The notes under the pieces were generated by a model. That model was not told the DNA's origin and did not search any database. It worked only from the letters and a program-made list of their open reading frames with translations. DNA of 64,000 nucleotides from an uncultured Lachnospiraceae bacterium (lineage in GTDB: Bacteria > Bacillota > Clostridia > Lachnospirales > Lachnospiraceae), in contig CAMNSD010000012.1 in assembly GCA_946554445.1 (NCBI GenBank), positions 1 to 64,000 on the forward strand. The letters are read 5' to 3'. The position numbers and the translations under genes are program-made. Positions 17,868 through 26,185 of the stretch are shown one piece after another (the stretch's first letter is position 1; each line of letters starts with the position of its first letter).

Positions 17868-18925
17868 TGCCAAATGTATTAAGTATTTTTTCTGGTGGCG
17901 GCGGAATAGATTGCGGATTTAAAAAGGCAGGTTTTGATATATGCTTTTCCACAGATTTTTGGAAGCCAGCCTGTGATACCTTGGAAAAAAACAGGGTGGG
18001 GAAGCTAGTTGTTTGTGATGATATCAGGAAAATTGATTATGATAAATATCTCGCAGAGATTGGAATGAAGAAATCTGATATAGATGTTCTTGTGGGTGGA
18101 CCACCATGCCCGGCATATTCAAAATCAAGATTCTACAGGACCGAAAAGAAAAGGGCGTTAGAGGATGAAAATTCTTTTACATTATATGAGTATTTTAGGG
18201 CTTTGGATGAAATAAGACCTAAAGTATTCTTCTTTGAAAATGTATTTGGTTTTGTATACAAGCCTCATCAAGCGGCATTTGATCTCCTTAAAGAACGAAC
18301 TGATGAATACGGATACGATATTACATATAAGGTTGTAAATACAGCTAATTATGGCGTTCCGCAGATGAGGGAACGTTTTATATGCGTTGGAATCAAACGT
18401 GGAGAAGGTAAATCTTTTATTATTCCAGAGGAAACTCATTATGATCCGGAGAAGGTTCCGGAAGAAAAGCGCGGAAATAAGAAGCCATGGGTTACATGTG
18501 GCGATGCGATTGGTGATTTGGATTATGATTTGCCAGAGGATGTTGATATGCAGGCGGGATCAAAGCATAAAGACTTGTTAAAACTGATTCCACCGGGTGA
18601 CAATTATCTTTATTTTACCGCAGAAAGAGGATATCCGGATCCGATATTTAAGTGGAGATCACGGTATTGGTCATTTCTTTTGAAACTGTCCCCGGAAAGA
18701 CCATCATGGACTATACAGGCAAGTTTTTCAAACAATATGGGACCATTTCATTGGAAAAACAGATTTCTTAGGATAAATGAGATTAAGAGAATACAAACAT
18801 TTGATGACGATTACGATCTGTGCGGAGATTTCCGTGATCAATGGAGGCAAATCGGTAATGCCGTTCCTGTGAAGATGGCTAACATAGTGGCCGATGCAAT
18901 TATGGAACAATATTTTAAGGAGTGA
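17867..18925 (+). CDS. C5-cytosine DNA methyltransferase 2
   Basis: Paralogue of the preceding enzyme with motif I IFSGGGGID, motif IV GGPPCPAYSK (PCP instead of PCQ, catalytic Cys kept), VI FFENVFG, VIII NYGVPQMRERF, and X QIGNAVPVKM. The shared sequence around WSFLLKLSPERPSWT in both enzymes suggests a duplicated pair that has diverged to methylate the two strands of an asymmetric site or to act as a heterodimer, as in BsuMI and LlaJI. It is followed directly by the Mrr-like gene. Confidence 0.92.
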   Translation: MPNVLSIFSGGGGIDCGFKKAGFDICFSTDFWKPACDTLEKNRVGKLVVCDDIRKIDYDKYLAEIGMKKSDIDVLVGGPPCPAYSKSRFYRTEKKRALEDENSFTLYEYFRALDEIRPKVFFFENVFGFVYKPHQAAFDLLKERTDEYGYDITYKVVNTANYGVPQMRERFICVGIKRGEGKSFIIPEETHYDPEKVPEEKRGNKKPWVTCGDAIGDLDYDLPEDVDMQAGSKHKDLLKLIPPGDNYLYFTAERGYPDPIFKWRSRYWSFLLKLSPERPSWTIQASFSNNMGPFHWKNRFLRINEIKRIQTFDDDYDLCGDFRDQWRQIGNAVPVKMANIVADAIMEQYFKE

Positions 18926-18930
18926 TTAGT

Positions 18931-20292
18931 GTGGGTGATATCAAAATACCATATGGTGCAGAGTTCTCACCAGAAAAGATAAAAATAAAGGAATTGTTAG
19001 AGATTGTACGAAAGTCTGAAGGGGATTCGACGGACGAATTTATCAAAGTTATTGCCCAAAAGTACTTTAAAAATAACCTGACTATGGGAAGGAATTGTAA
19101 AAGTTCAATGGTTGCATATGAAATTCTAGAAACTGGTGGTGGCGTTAAATTGAGTTCTTTTGGACATGAGTTAACATCGCTGAGAAAAGAGGCGAGCATT
19201 TACGATGCGATGGCAAAGAGAATTCTCACGCAACTTAATGGAATGTTGTTTATTGATGCCATCAGAAGCGTTTCGGATAGTGGTGAACAGCCAACAATAG
19301 TTAATGTTACAAAAATGTTGAACATGCTTGGGTGTGAAACGCTTGCAAAAACCAACAAATATATTCCGACTATGAAGAAATGGCTTGAGAAAGCAAAGGT
19401 TCTCCAAGGGTGGGAAATTAAAGAAAAGAAATTAGAAAGTTTGATTGGTATGAAGGATGAAGACATAATTGTTTTAAAAGGCCTAAATCATGCGCAGATT
19501 TGTTTTGTTCGTGCGTTATGTAATAGTGATACTGGTGAATATCAGAGTGCTACAAGAATAAGAGAATTGGCGAAAGTGTCTTTCAATATAGAGTTTGAAG
19601 AGAAAAGTTTTGCCGCTAATATAATCAAACCGCTTGAAAAAAAGAAAATCATCGAAAGGAAACCATCTAAAGGTACTCATGGAGGTAACGCTTCAGAGAT
19701 AAGATTAGTTGGGACAGTTAAAGCAGATGTTCTTGCACCGATATTACGGCAAATTGAAGAGATTGCGGGCAAGGATGTGATTCAATATATTCAAAAGCCG
19801 TTAGATGAATTGCGGAGAGAAATAGATGCAAATGATACACATATTAAAGGATTGGCATTAGAAGCTTTTGCCATAAAGTTGATGCGTATTGTAGATCTCA
19901 ACTTTGCCGGAACACGTGTTAAGGGGAGTGAAACTGGCGGAGCGGAAGTGGATGTTATATTTGATACAACGCGTTTGAACTATTCTAGGTGGCAGGTTCA
20001 ATGCAAAAATACGCCAAAAGTATCATTAGATCAGGTTGCAAAAGAAGTAGGATTGTCGCATGTATTAAAAACAAATGTAATCGTAATATTGACTACAGGG
20101 CAAGTAACTAAAACGGCAAAAAAATATGCAGCTAGGATCATGAGAGAAATGAATTTGTGTATTATCTTTATTGAAAAGGATGATATCGAAGAAGTGATGC
20201 GAGAACCTTCAAATGTAGTAAATGTTTTAAATAGAGAATCGATGAAGGCAAAAAGAATAAAAGTATTAGACCTTAACAAAGATGAAGCATAG
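18931..20292 (+). CDS. Mrr-like PD-(D/E)xK restriction nuclease with N-terminal winged-helix region
   Basis: The roughly 450-residue protein ends in an Mrr-type nuclease fold: ALEAFAIKLMRI, then GGAEVDVIFD with Asp341, then WQVQCKN with Gln357 and Lys359 (the D-QxK variant), then helices with TTGQVTKTAKKYA. The preceding about 300 residues hold predicted helical/winged-helix DNA-binding segments (SATRIRELAKVSF). I chose GTG 18931 because AAGGAG sits 8 bases upstream. It is in the position of ydiR in the BsuMI operon and probably is a restriction subunit. The catalytic assignment is strong; the role is inference. Confidence 0.8.
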   Translation: MGDIKIPYGAEFSPEKIKIKELLEIVRKSEGDSTDEFIKVIAQKYFKNNLTMGRNCKSSMVAYEILETGGGVKLSSFGHELTSLRKEASIYDAMAKRILTQLNGMLFIDAIRSVSDSGEQPTIVNVTKMLNMLGCETLAKTNKYIPTMKKWLEKAKVLQGWEIKEKKLESLIGMKDEDIIVLKGLNHAQICFVRALCNSDTGEYQSATRIRELAKVSFNIEFEEKSFAANIIKPLEKKKIIERKPSKGTHGGNASEIRLVGTVKADVLAPILRQIEEIAGKDVIQYIQKPLDELRREIDANDTHIKGLALEAFAIKLMRIVDLNFAGTRVKGSETGGAEVDVIFDTTRLNYSRWQVQCKNTPKVSLDQVAKEVGLSHVLKTNVIVILTTGQVTKTAKKYAARIMREMNLCIIFIEKDDIEEVMREPSNVVNVLNRESMKAKRIKVLDLNKDEA

Positions 20293-20302
20293 GAGGTGGC
20301 TT

Positions 20303-21904
20303 ATGCCAGATTATCAATGGGCTGTGGGGAAAGGAAGACTTGTTACAGAAGACTATGACAGGTCTATGGCTTTAAGCGCAAATCAAGTTGAAAATGAACT
20401 AAGAACAGCAATATGCAATTTGTTTGACGACGCTGATATTTCTCCAATAAATGATGAGTTTAAGGAGGTATATAAAATTGTTATTCCGAGAATGGAAGGA
20501 AATCAGCAATTCTTTGTATGCCTTAAAGGGACAACTCCTGGAGGAAGAAGTAATCTTCAGGATGAGCAGCGCATTCAACAGAAGGCAAAATATTTTAATT
20601 ATGCCTATGACAGGAAAAATGAGGGTAACAAGGTTTCCTGTTTGGGTGTATATAAACATGAATCTGAAACCGTTTTTTGTGCGTGGAATATAAATCCATC
20701 GATGGCATCCCCAGAAACTCCTATTTCCAAGCAAATAAAAATAACAACAATCGCAAGAGCGCTTACAGAGGGATTTGTCCAGCAAATGACCGGTTCTGGG
20801 GAATATGTATGTGCATTTAAGAGGGAGTTTATATATTTCTATTTGGTGAATTCAAGCTGGATTCATAATGCTCCAATTTTTCATTTGAATGATCATAATA
20901 GTGAAATGATAGAAGAAGAGGACCATTTAGACGGAAGTAATAATGTTCCAGAAATTGGTGCGAATATTCTTTTCTATGGTGTTCCTGGAGTTGGCAAGAG
21001 TCATGAAATTGATCAGATGATCGTGCAAGAGCGATCTGAGAGAGTAGTGTTTCATCCGGACTATACATATTCAGATTTTATTGGACAGATTCTTCCACGT
21101 GTCATTAGGAAAGAAGGTGAAGTAGAAGGGAAATTGAGATATATTTTTGAGCCAGGGCCGTTTACCAAGATGCTTAAGAAAGCATATGATGATCCAGAAA
21201 ATATGTATTTTTTAGTTATTGAAGAAATAAATAGAGGAAATGCACCAGCAATATTTGGGGATATATTTCAGTTGCTTGATCGAAACGATAATGGTTCTGG
21301 GAAGTATCATATTTCGAATTATGATATGGCTAAATTTGTATACGGAGATGCTCATGAAGATGAAATTATAAAGATGCCAGCCAACCTAACATTGTTTGCA
21401 ACAATGAATACTTCGGATCAAAATGTATTCACTCTTGACACAGCATTTCAGCGTCGTTGGGAGATGCATCTTATTAAGAATGATGTCAATAAAGCACAGC
21501 ACGCCAATAAACAAATTGAAGGGAGTCAGATTTCTTGGGGAAGATTTGCAACAGTTACAAATGAAGAAATTATTCGCTTTGGTGAAGAAACAGGCAGTTC
21601 GGGAGACAAGCGTTTGGGGGCATATTTTGCAAAGATTAGTGAACTCACTAAGGAAAAGTTTCCAGAAAAGGTACTTAAATATCTTTGGGATGATGCATTT
21701 AAAATGGATCATTATACATATTTTAATGAGAATATATCGTCAGTAGATGGAATAATAGAAGCCTTCAAGGAATCTCAATTGGAAGGGGATATATTAAGGA
21801 GAGTTTTAAAACCGGCTGTCTATCAAAAAATGCTTGGACAGATGGTCGTATCGGAGAACATGGAAGAGACTGCAGCGGTGGAGGAAGTTACAGGTGAAGA
21901 ATAA
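20303..21904 (+). CDS. McrB-like AAA+ NTPase restriction subunit
   Basis: The 533-residue protein has an N-terminal domain of about 210 residues of unknown specificity and a C-terminal McrB-type motor with Walker A GVPGVGKS (226-233), Walker B LVIEEINRG (304-312), MNTSD (368-372) and the arginine finger region FQRRWE. McrB proteins use GTP to translocate or assemble on DNA and activate a McrC nuclease. AGGAGGTGGCTT precedes ATG 20303. It overlaps the nuclease gene by 11 bases. Confidence 0.9.
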   Translation: MPDYQWAVGKGRLVTEDYDRSMALSANQVENELRTAICNLFDDADISPINDEFKEVYKIVIPRMEGNQQFFVCLKGTTPGGRSNLQDEQRIQQKAKYFNYAYDRKNEGNKVSCLGVYKHESETVFCAWNINPSMASPETPISKQIKITTIARALTEGFVQQMTGSGEYVCAFKREFIYFYLVNSSWIHNAPIFHLNDHNSEMIEEEDHLDGSNNVPEIGANILFYGVPGVGKSHEIDQMIVQERSERVVFHPDYTYSDFIGQILPRVIRKEGEVEGKLRYIFEPGPFTKMLKKAYDDPENMYFLVIEEINRGNAPAIFGDIFQLLDRNDNGSGKYHISNYDMAKFVYGDAHEDEIIKMPANLTLFATMNTSDQNVFTLDTAFQRRWEMHLIKNDVNKAQHANKQIEGSQISWGRFATVTNEEIIRFGEETGSSGDKRLGAYFAKISELTKEKFPEKVLKYLWDDAFKMDHYTYFNENISSVDGIIEAFKESQLEGDILRRVLKPAVYQKMLGQMVVSENMEETAAVEEVTGEE

Positions 21905-23123
21905 TTCGCTCTTTGATAGGTGTAGGACAAATACAAATATTGAAAATGATGTTTTTGTTGGCATCCGCCGTAAGGATGAATACTATGAAGTTAATTTCCC
22001 ATTGGGATTTCACTGTAGTGAGGATGAAAAGGGATTGAGGAAAGATATTTTATCTCTGATAAATGTGCTGGCAAAGAACACGGATAAAAAGGAATCAGAG
22101 ATTTATGTTGGATTAAAAGGCGATGATTCTATAGGAATTCCAGTGCAAGCATACCTTTTTATTATCAAAGATTATTTTGAAAGGGTATATTATAAAGAGC
22201 GAGATACATATAGGCAAATTGCAAAACGTGAGAAAATTGATTGGGGTAGAACAATCAAGACACAGAAGCCTTTGCCTCAAGGTGATGAAGTCTATTATCT
22301 GAATTTTGTGGTGAAAAAGAATACCATAAAAGAGGATGAATTGATTACGCTTGTGCATAAATATTGTGTTTATGAGAGTTTCGAAAAGTTTGGATGGCTG
22401 TTTACATCGTTTATGCCTCCAAAATCTAAGATTGGATTGAACAAAAAAATGATGCTTGCCGTGGTAAATAATAAATTACAGAATACTTTTAATGATAGAA
22501 ATAAGCGATTATTTAAGAATATGGCTGCAGTTATTAGTACTATGGATGATGATGATGAGGCTGATTTCAGATATGGAACATATCATTTTGAATATATTTG
22601 GGAAAAGATGATAGATAGGGCGTTTGGAATTTCTGAGAAGGAAGAATATTTTCCTAAAACTACATGGAAGCTAACGGAAGGAATAAAACGTGATAATTCA
22701 TTCTTAGAGCCAGATTCAATTATGTTGCTAAATGGCAAAGTGTATGTTCTTGATGCAAAATACTATAAATTTGGGTGGTCCGGGAAACCGGGGCATTTAC
22801 CTGGATCCGCATCAATCAATAAACAGATTACTTATGGAGAATATATTGCGGAAGGCAAGAAGTTTATGAAGGGTGGTGAACATCCAATTGTTTATAATGC
22901 ATTCATTATGCCTTATGATTCATATGGCAAGAAATTTCCGATGAGAACACCAATCCATTATATTGGATATGCTACAAGCGATTGGAAAAGTAATAAGAAA
23001 AAATATGAAAATGTTGTAGGGATATTGATGGATGTTAAATACTTGATGAACATTGATAACAGGAAGGATCATGCAGAGATTCTAAAACTTGCAGATTTGA
23101 TAGAAGAAAAATGTCCAGTGTGA
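21894..23123 (+). CDS. LlaJI/McrC-like restriction endonuclease subunit
   Basis: The 409-residue protein ends with a PD-(D/E)xK nuclease: EPDSIMLL (Asp274), then LDAKYYK (Asp287, Lys289). This is the LlaJI/McrC architecture, where a GTPase partner (here the preceding gene) drives cleavage. The GTG at 21894 with GAGGAAG upstream is taken as start; the longer frame from 21834 overlaps mcrB too far. It is the last full gene of the five-gene island. Confidence 0.88.
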   Translation: MKNNSLFDRCRTNTNIENDVFVGIRRKDEYYEVNFPLGFHCSEDEKGLRKDILSLINVLAKNTDKKESEIYVGLKGDDSIGIPVQAYLFIIKDYFERVYYKERDTYRQIAKREKIDWGRTIKTQKPLPQGDEVYYLNFVVKKNTIKEDELITLVHKYCVYESFEKFGWLFTSFMPPKSKIGLNKKMMLAVVNNKLQNTFNDRNKRLFKNMAAVISTMDDDDEADFRYGTYHFEYIWEKMIDRAFGISEKEEYFPKTTWKLTEGIKRDNSFLEPDSIMLLNGKVYVLDAKYYKFGWSGKPGHLPGSASINKQITYGEYIAEGKKFMKGGEHPIVYNAFIMPYDSYGKKFPMRTPIHYIGYATSDWKSNKKKYENVVGILMDVKYLMNIDNRKDHAEILKLADLIEEKCPV

Positions 23124-23205
23124 ATGTAAGAAAGAGTAAAATGAGGAGAAATTGTTTGAGCGTAATAATATGTCTTCAATAAATTAGGTATATAAGAGTG
23201 GAAAG

Positions 23206-23505
23206 GTGCCATTGTCTTTGTCTCTTGGATTTGGGGAAGTGACACTGTTGATGTTGCAGAAATTGCTCTATTTTATTCAGAGTATCTATTCTGTATTGTA
23301 TGGCAGGTTAATGTTTGTAGAAGATTGCAGAATTTGGATTCATGGGCCTGTTTATCCAGGGGTGTATGATTTGTTCCGTGATTTTAAATATAATCCAATT
23401 GAGGATTCTTGGAAGGCAGCCAGAAAAGGATATGGAGACAGCATACCTTCTAGTGAACTTTTACCGAAGGAACGTATTATGAAATATTATGTGTCAGTGG
23501 ACTAA
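23206..23505 (+). pseudogene. SocA/Panacea (DUF4065) antitoxin-like fragment
   Basis: The segment LLMLQKLLYFIQSIYSVLYG ... IWIHGPVYPGVYDLFRDF matches the core of Panacea/SocA antitoxin domains. An in-frame TAG at 23185-23187 cuts an upstream ATG at 23170 from the rest, and the protein ends about 50 residues earlier than the usual domain. It is likely a remnant, possibly of a toxin-antitoxin pair carried with the restriction island. No toxin partner is seen. Confidence 0.6.
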
Positions 23506-23522
23506 AAATATAAAATAGATAT

Positions 23523-23548
23523 GGAAAAAGGGCTTAAGGCCTTTTTCC
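23523..23548 (+). terminator. terminator closing the restriction island
   Basis: A near-perfect palindrome GGAAAAAGG/CCTTTTTCC with a tight loop. The T-run is inside the stem, giving a bidirectional intrinsic terminator. GC content returns to the chromosomal level right after it. Confidence 0.75.
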
Positions 23549-23576
23549 ACGATATGTTTGACTAAGGTGCACAACC

Positions 23577-23966
23577 ATGAAAACCATCAAAGTAGTAGCC
23601 GCCATCATCACCCATAACCACCAAATCTTCGCCACCCAACGGGGCTACGGTGAGTTTAAGGACGGCTGGGAATTTCCCGGCGGCAAGATAGAAGCGGGCG
23701 AGACGCCCCAGGAAGCATTAATCCGAGAAATTCGGGAAGAATTAGATACAGAGATAGAAGTGGGAGAATTGATCGACACGGTGGAGTACGACTATCCTAC
23801 ATTCCATCTGTCCATGGACTGCTTCTATTGCACGATTAAGTCCGGTGATCTGGTATTGAAAGAGCATGAAGCGGCCAGATGGCTGACGAGAGAGACGTTG
23901 GACAGTGTGGAGTGGCTGCCGGCGGATCAAGGACTGATTGAAAAATTAAAAATCAGAGGAGTATGA
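23577..23966 (+). CDS. MutT-like Nudix hydrolase
   Basis: The 129-residue protein contains a perfect Nudix box (GGKIEAGETPQEALIREIRE followed by EL) and the MutT/CTP pyrophosphohydrolase-type beginning VVAAIITHNHQIFATQRG, where the first residues bind the nucleobase. It probably removes oxidised or non-canonical nucleoside triphosphates. Only 22 bases separate it from the bile salt hydrolase gene. Confidence 0.9.
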   Translation: MKTIKVVAAIITHNHQIFATQRGYGEFKDGWEFPGGKIEAGETPQEALIREIREELDTEIEVGELIDTVEYDYPTFHLSMDCFYCTIKSGDLVLKEHEAARWLTRETLDSVEWLPADQGLIEKLKIRGV

Positions 23967-23988
23967 ATGCTCCGGAATGGAGAGGACA

Positions 23989-24963
23989 ATGTGCACAGCG
24001 GCAGCTTATAGGACTAAGGACTTCTATTTTGGGCGGACACTGGATTATGATTTTTCATACGGAGAAGAGGTAGTCATAACGCCCAGGAACTATCCTCTTC
24101 ATTTTGTGGAGGCGGGTGATTGCAGCACCCACTATGCGATGATTGGTATGGCATATGTGGCGGAGGATTATCCGCTTTATTATGATGCTGTCAATGAAAA
24201 AGGGGTGGGAATGGCAGGGCTTAATTTTGTGGGCAATGCGGCCTATTGGAAAAAGACGGAAGGAAAGGATAATATTGCGCAGTTTGAACTGATTCCATGG
24301 ATATTATGTCAGTGTGCTACAGTGGAGGAAGCAAGGACGCTTGTGGAGCGGATGAATCTGCTGGACATCACTTTTAACGATCATCTGCCATTGGCGCAGT
24401 TACATTGGATGATCGCGGACAAGGAAAAATCCATAGTGGTGGAAGCGGTACAGGAAGGGATTAAAATATATGAGAATCCGGTGGGTGTCCTGACCAACAA
24501 TCCGCCCTTTGACCAGCAGATGTTTCATTTGAATAATTATATGCACTTATCAGTCAGGCCGCCGGTCAATACCTTTGCGAAGGGCCTCGCTTTGGAAAAC
24601 TATAGCCGCGGACTTGGCGCCCTGGGACTGCCGGGAGATGTATCGTCCCAGTCCAGGTTTGTACGGGCGGCGTTTGTCAGGATGAATTCAGTTTCTGGGG
24701 AGGGAGAAGCGGAGAGTGTCAGTCAGTTTTTCCATATTTTGGGCTCCGTGGACCAACAGAGAGGATGTTGTGAACTGGAAGACGGCAAGTATGAAATAAC
24801 GATTTATACTTCCTGTTGTAACGCAGACAAGGGGATCTATTATTACACCACTTATGACAATCATCAGATTACGGCAGTGGATATGCACAGGGAGGAGTTG
24901 GAGGGACAGGATTTGATCCGGTATTCCTTGATCAAGCAAGAGCAGATTAAATGGCAGAACTGA
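23989..24963 (+). CDS. bsh: bile salt hydrolase (choloylglycine hydrolase)
   Basis: Ntn-hydrolase that cleaves glycine or taurine from conjugated bile acids. The start at 23989 is chosen because Cys2 must become N-terminal after Met removal; an upstream ATG (23977) would bury it. Key residues are all visible: Cys2, Arg16, Asp19 (FGRTLDYD), Asn79 (MAGLNF, the Asn typical of BSH rather than penicillin V acylase), Asn170 (VLTNN) and Arg223 (SRFVRAAF). There is no signal peptide, so it is intracellular. The length (324) is normal. GGAGAGGACA precedes it. Strong marker of a gut habitat. Confidence 0.92.
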   Translation: MCTAAAYRTKDFYFGRTLDYDFSYGEEVVITPRNYPLHFVEAGDCSTHYAMIGMAYVAEDYPLYYDAVNEKGVGMAGLNFVGNAAYWKKTEGKDNIAQFELIPWILCQCATVEEARTLVERMNLLDITFNDHLPLAQLHWMIADKEKSIVVEAVQEGIKIYENPVGVLTNNPPFDQQMFHLNNYMHLSVRPPVNTFAKGLALENYSRGLGALGLPGDVSSQSRFVRAAFVRMNSVSGEGEAESVSQFFHILGSVDQQRGCCELEDGKYEITIYTSCCNADKGIYYYTTYDNHQITAVDMHREELEGQDLIRYSLIKQEQIKWQN

Positions 24964-25117
24964 ATAATATCTGAGGAATGGCAGTTTTGTTTCCGTAGAC
25001 AACGAGCCAGATGTCTGTCTAAGATTATGGAGGATTGTTAGGGCATAAGGTAATTGACGCGGGGATCAAATGGCGGCAGACTTGCCTTTTGATATAGACG
25101 GAAGGAGAAAAGTAATC

Positions 25118-26185
25118 ATGAAGTTAGCAGTATTTTTCCCGGGCATAGGGTATCACTGCGATAAGCCGCTTCTTTATTACAGTGAAAAGCTTGCAAAACA
25201 GTATCAATATGAGACAAACAAGATAAAATACGAGGGATTGAGCAAGGATTTGGATGAGGCTTTTACCGCTGCGCTTACGCAGACGGAAGCCTGTCTGGCG
25301 GAGGTTGACTGGAAGCAATATGAGGAAATCCTTTTTGTGTCGAAAAGTATCGGGACGGCAGTTGCCTGCGCTTATGCTGGAAAATATTCTGTGAATTGTA
25401 AAAATATTTATTATACGCCGTTGGAAAGGACTTTCTCGTTTGCGCCGCAACCGGGGATTGTATTTCACGGTACTGGCGATCCCTGGGCAGAGACTGGGAT
25501 GATACGGGCAAAGTGCAGGGGAAATAATTTACCGTTGCGGATTATTGAGAATGCAAATCATTCGCTGGAAATTCCGGAAGACACACGGAAAAATCTGCAA
25601 ATATTGACACATGTTATGGAAGGGACGCAAAGTTATATTGCAGATACCGTCTGGTACAGGCCATTAACGGAAAAGGAAATAAGACCGGATTTATTTGCCT
25701 GTTTTATCCGTCATCAAAAGGTGACGAAATGCAGGCGGAAGGTGGATGGTCAATGGGTTATCGTAGAACATCCGTTTACGGATGACTGGTCGGAGAAAGA
25801 GTACCGGATTTTGGTGGATTGTCTTAAGAATACGATTTTGACGGGCGGCTTTGTGTGCGGGGCTTTTTATCAAGGGTGGCTGAAAGGATTTGTCTCGGTG
25901 GAATCTTCGCTGTTTGGTGGGGCCCATCGTTATCTGGATCTGTCCAGTATCCATGTGTCGGAGGACATGCGCGGTCGGGGAATCGGCAGGGAGCTTTTTG
26001 AGCGGGCGTCTGTTTGGGCCGGACAAAATGGCGCGGACAAGTTATACATATCGGCTCATTCGGCGGTGGAGACGCAGGCGTTTTATCAGGCGATGGGGTG
26101 CGTGGAGGCACAGATGTATGAGGCATCGCATGTAGAACGGGAACCGTTTGACTGTCAGTTGGAATACAGGGTAAGGGTAGAATAA
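25118..26185 (+). CDS. alpha/beta-hydrolase-like plus GNAT acetyltransferase fusion
   Basis: Residues 1 to about 165 look like a small alpha/beta-hydrolase (KLAVFFPGIGYHCDKPLLYY, SKSIGT at the elbow, FHGTGDPWA, and a late NANHSLEI histidine). Residues about 185-355 are a GNAT domain with the acetyl-CoA loop MRGRGIGRELF and FYQAMGC. The ATG at 25118 follows GGAAGGAGAAAAG. One base overlap with the following exporter gene (TAATG) suggests coupling. The two-domain combination implies removal and addition of an acyl group on the same small molecule; the substrate is unknown. Confidence 0.8.
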   Translation: MKLAVFFPGIGYHCDKPLLYYSEKLAKQYQYETNKIKYEGLSKDLDEAFTAALTQTEACLAEVDWKQYEEILFVSKSIGTAVACAYAGKYSVNCKNIYYTPLERTFSFAPQPGIVFHGTGDPWAETGMIRAKCRGNNLPLRIIENANHSLEIPEDTRKNLQILTHVMEGTQSYIADTVWYRPLTEKEIRPDLFACFIRHQKVTKCRRKVDGQWVIVEHPFTDDWSEKEYRILVDCLKNTILTGGFVCGAFYQGWLKGFVSVESSLFGGAHRYLDLSSIHVSEDMRGRGIGRELFERASVWAGQNGADKLYISAHSAVETQAFYQAMGCVEAQMYEASHVEREPFDCQLEYRVRVE

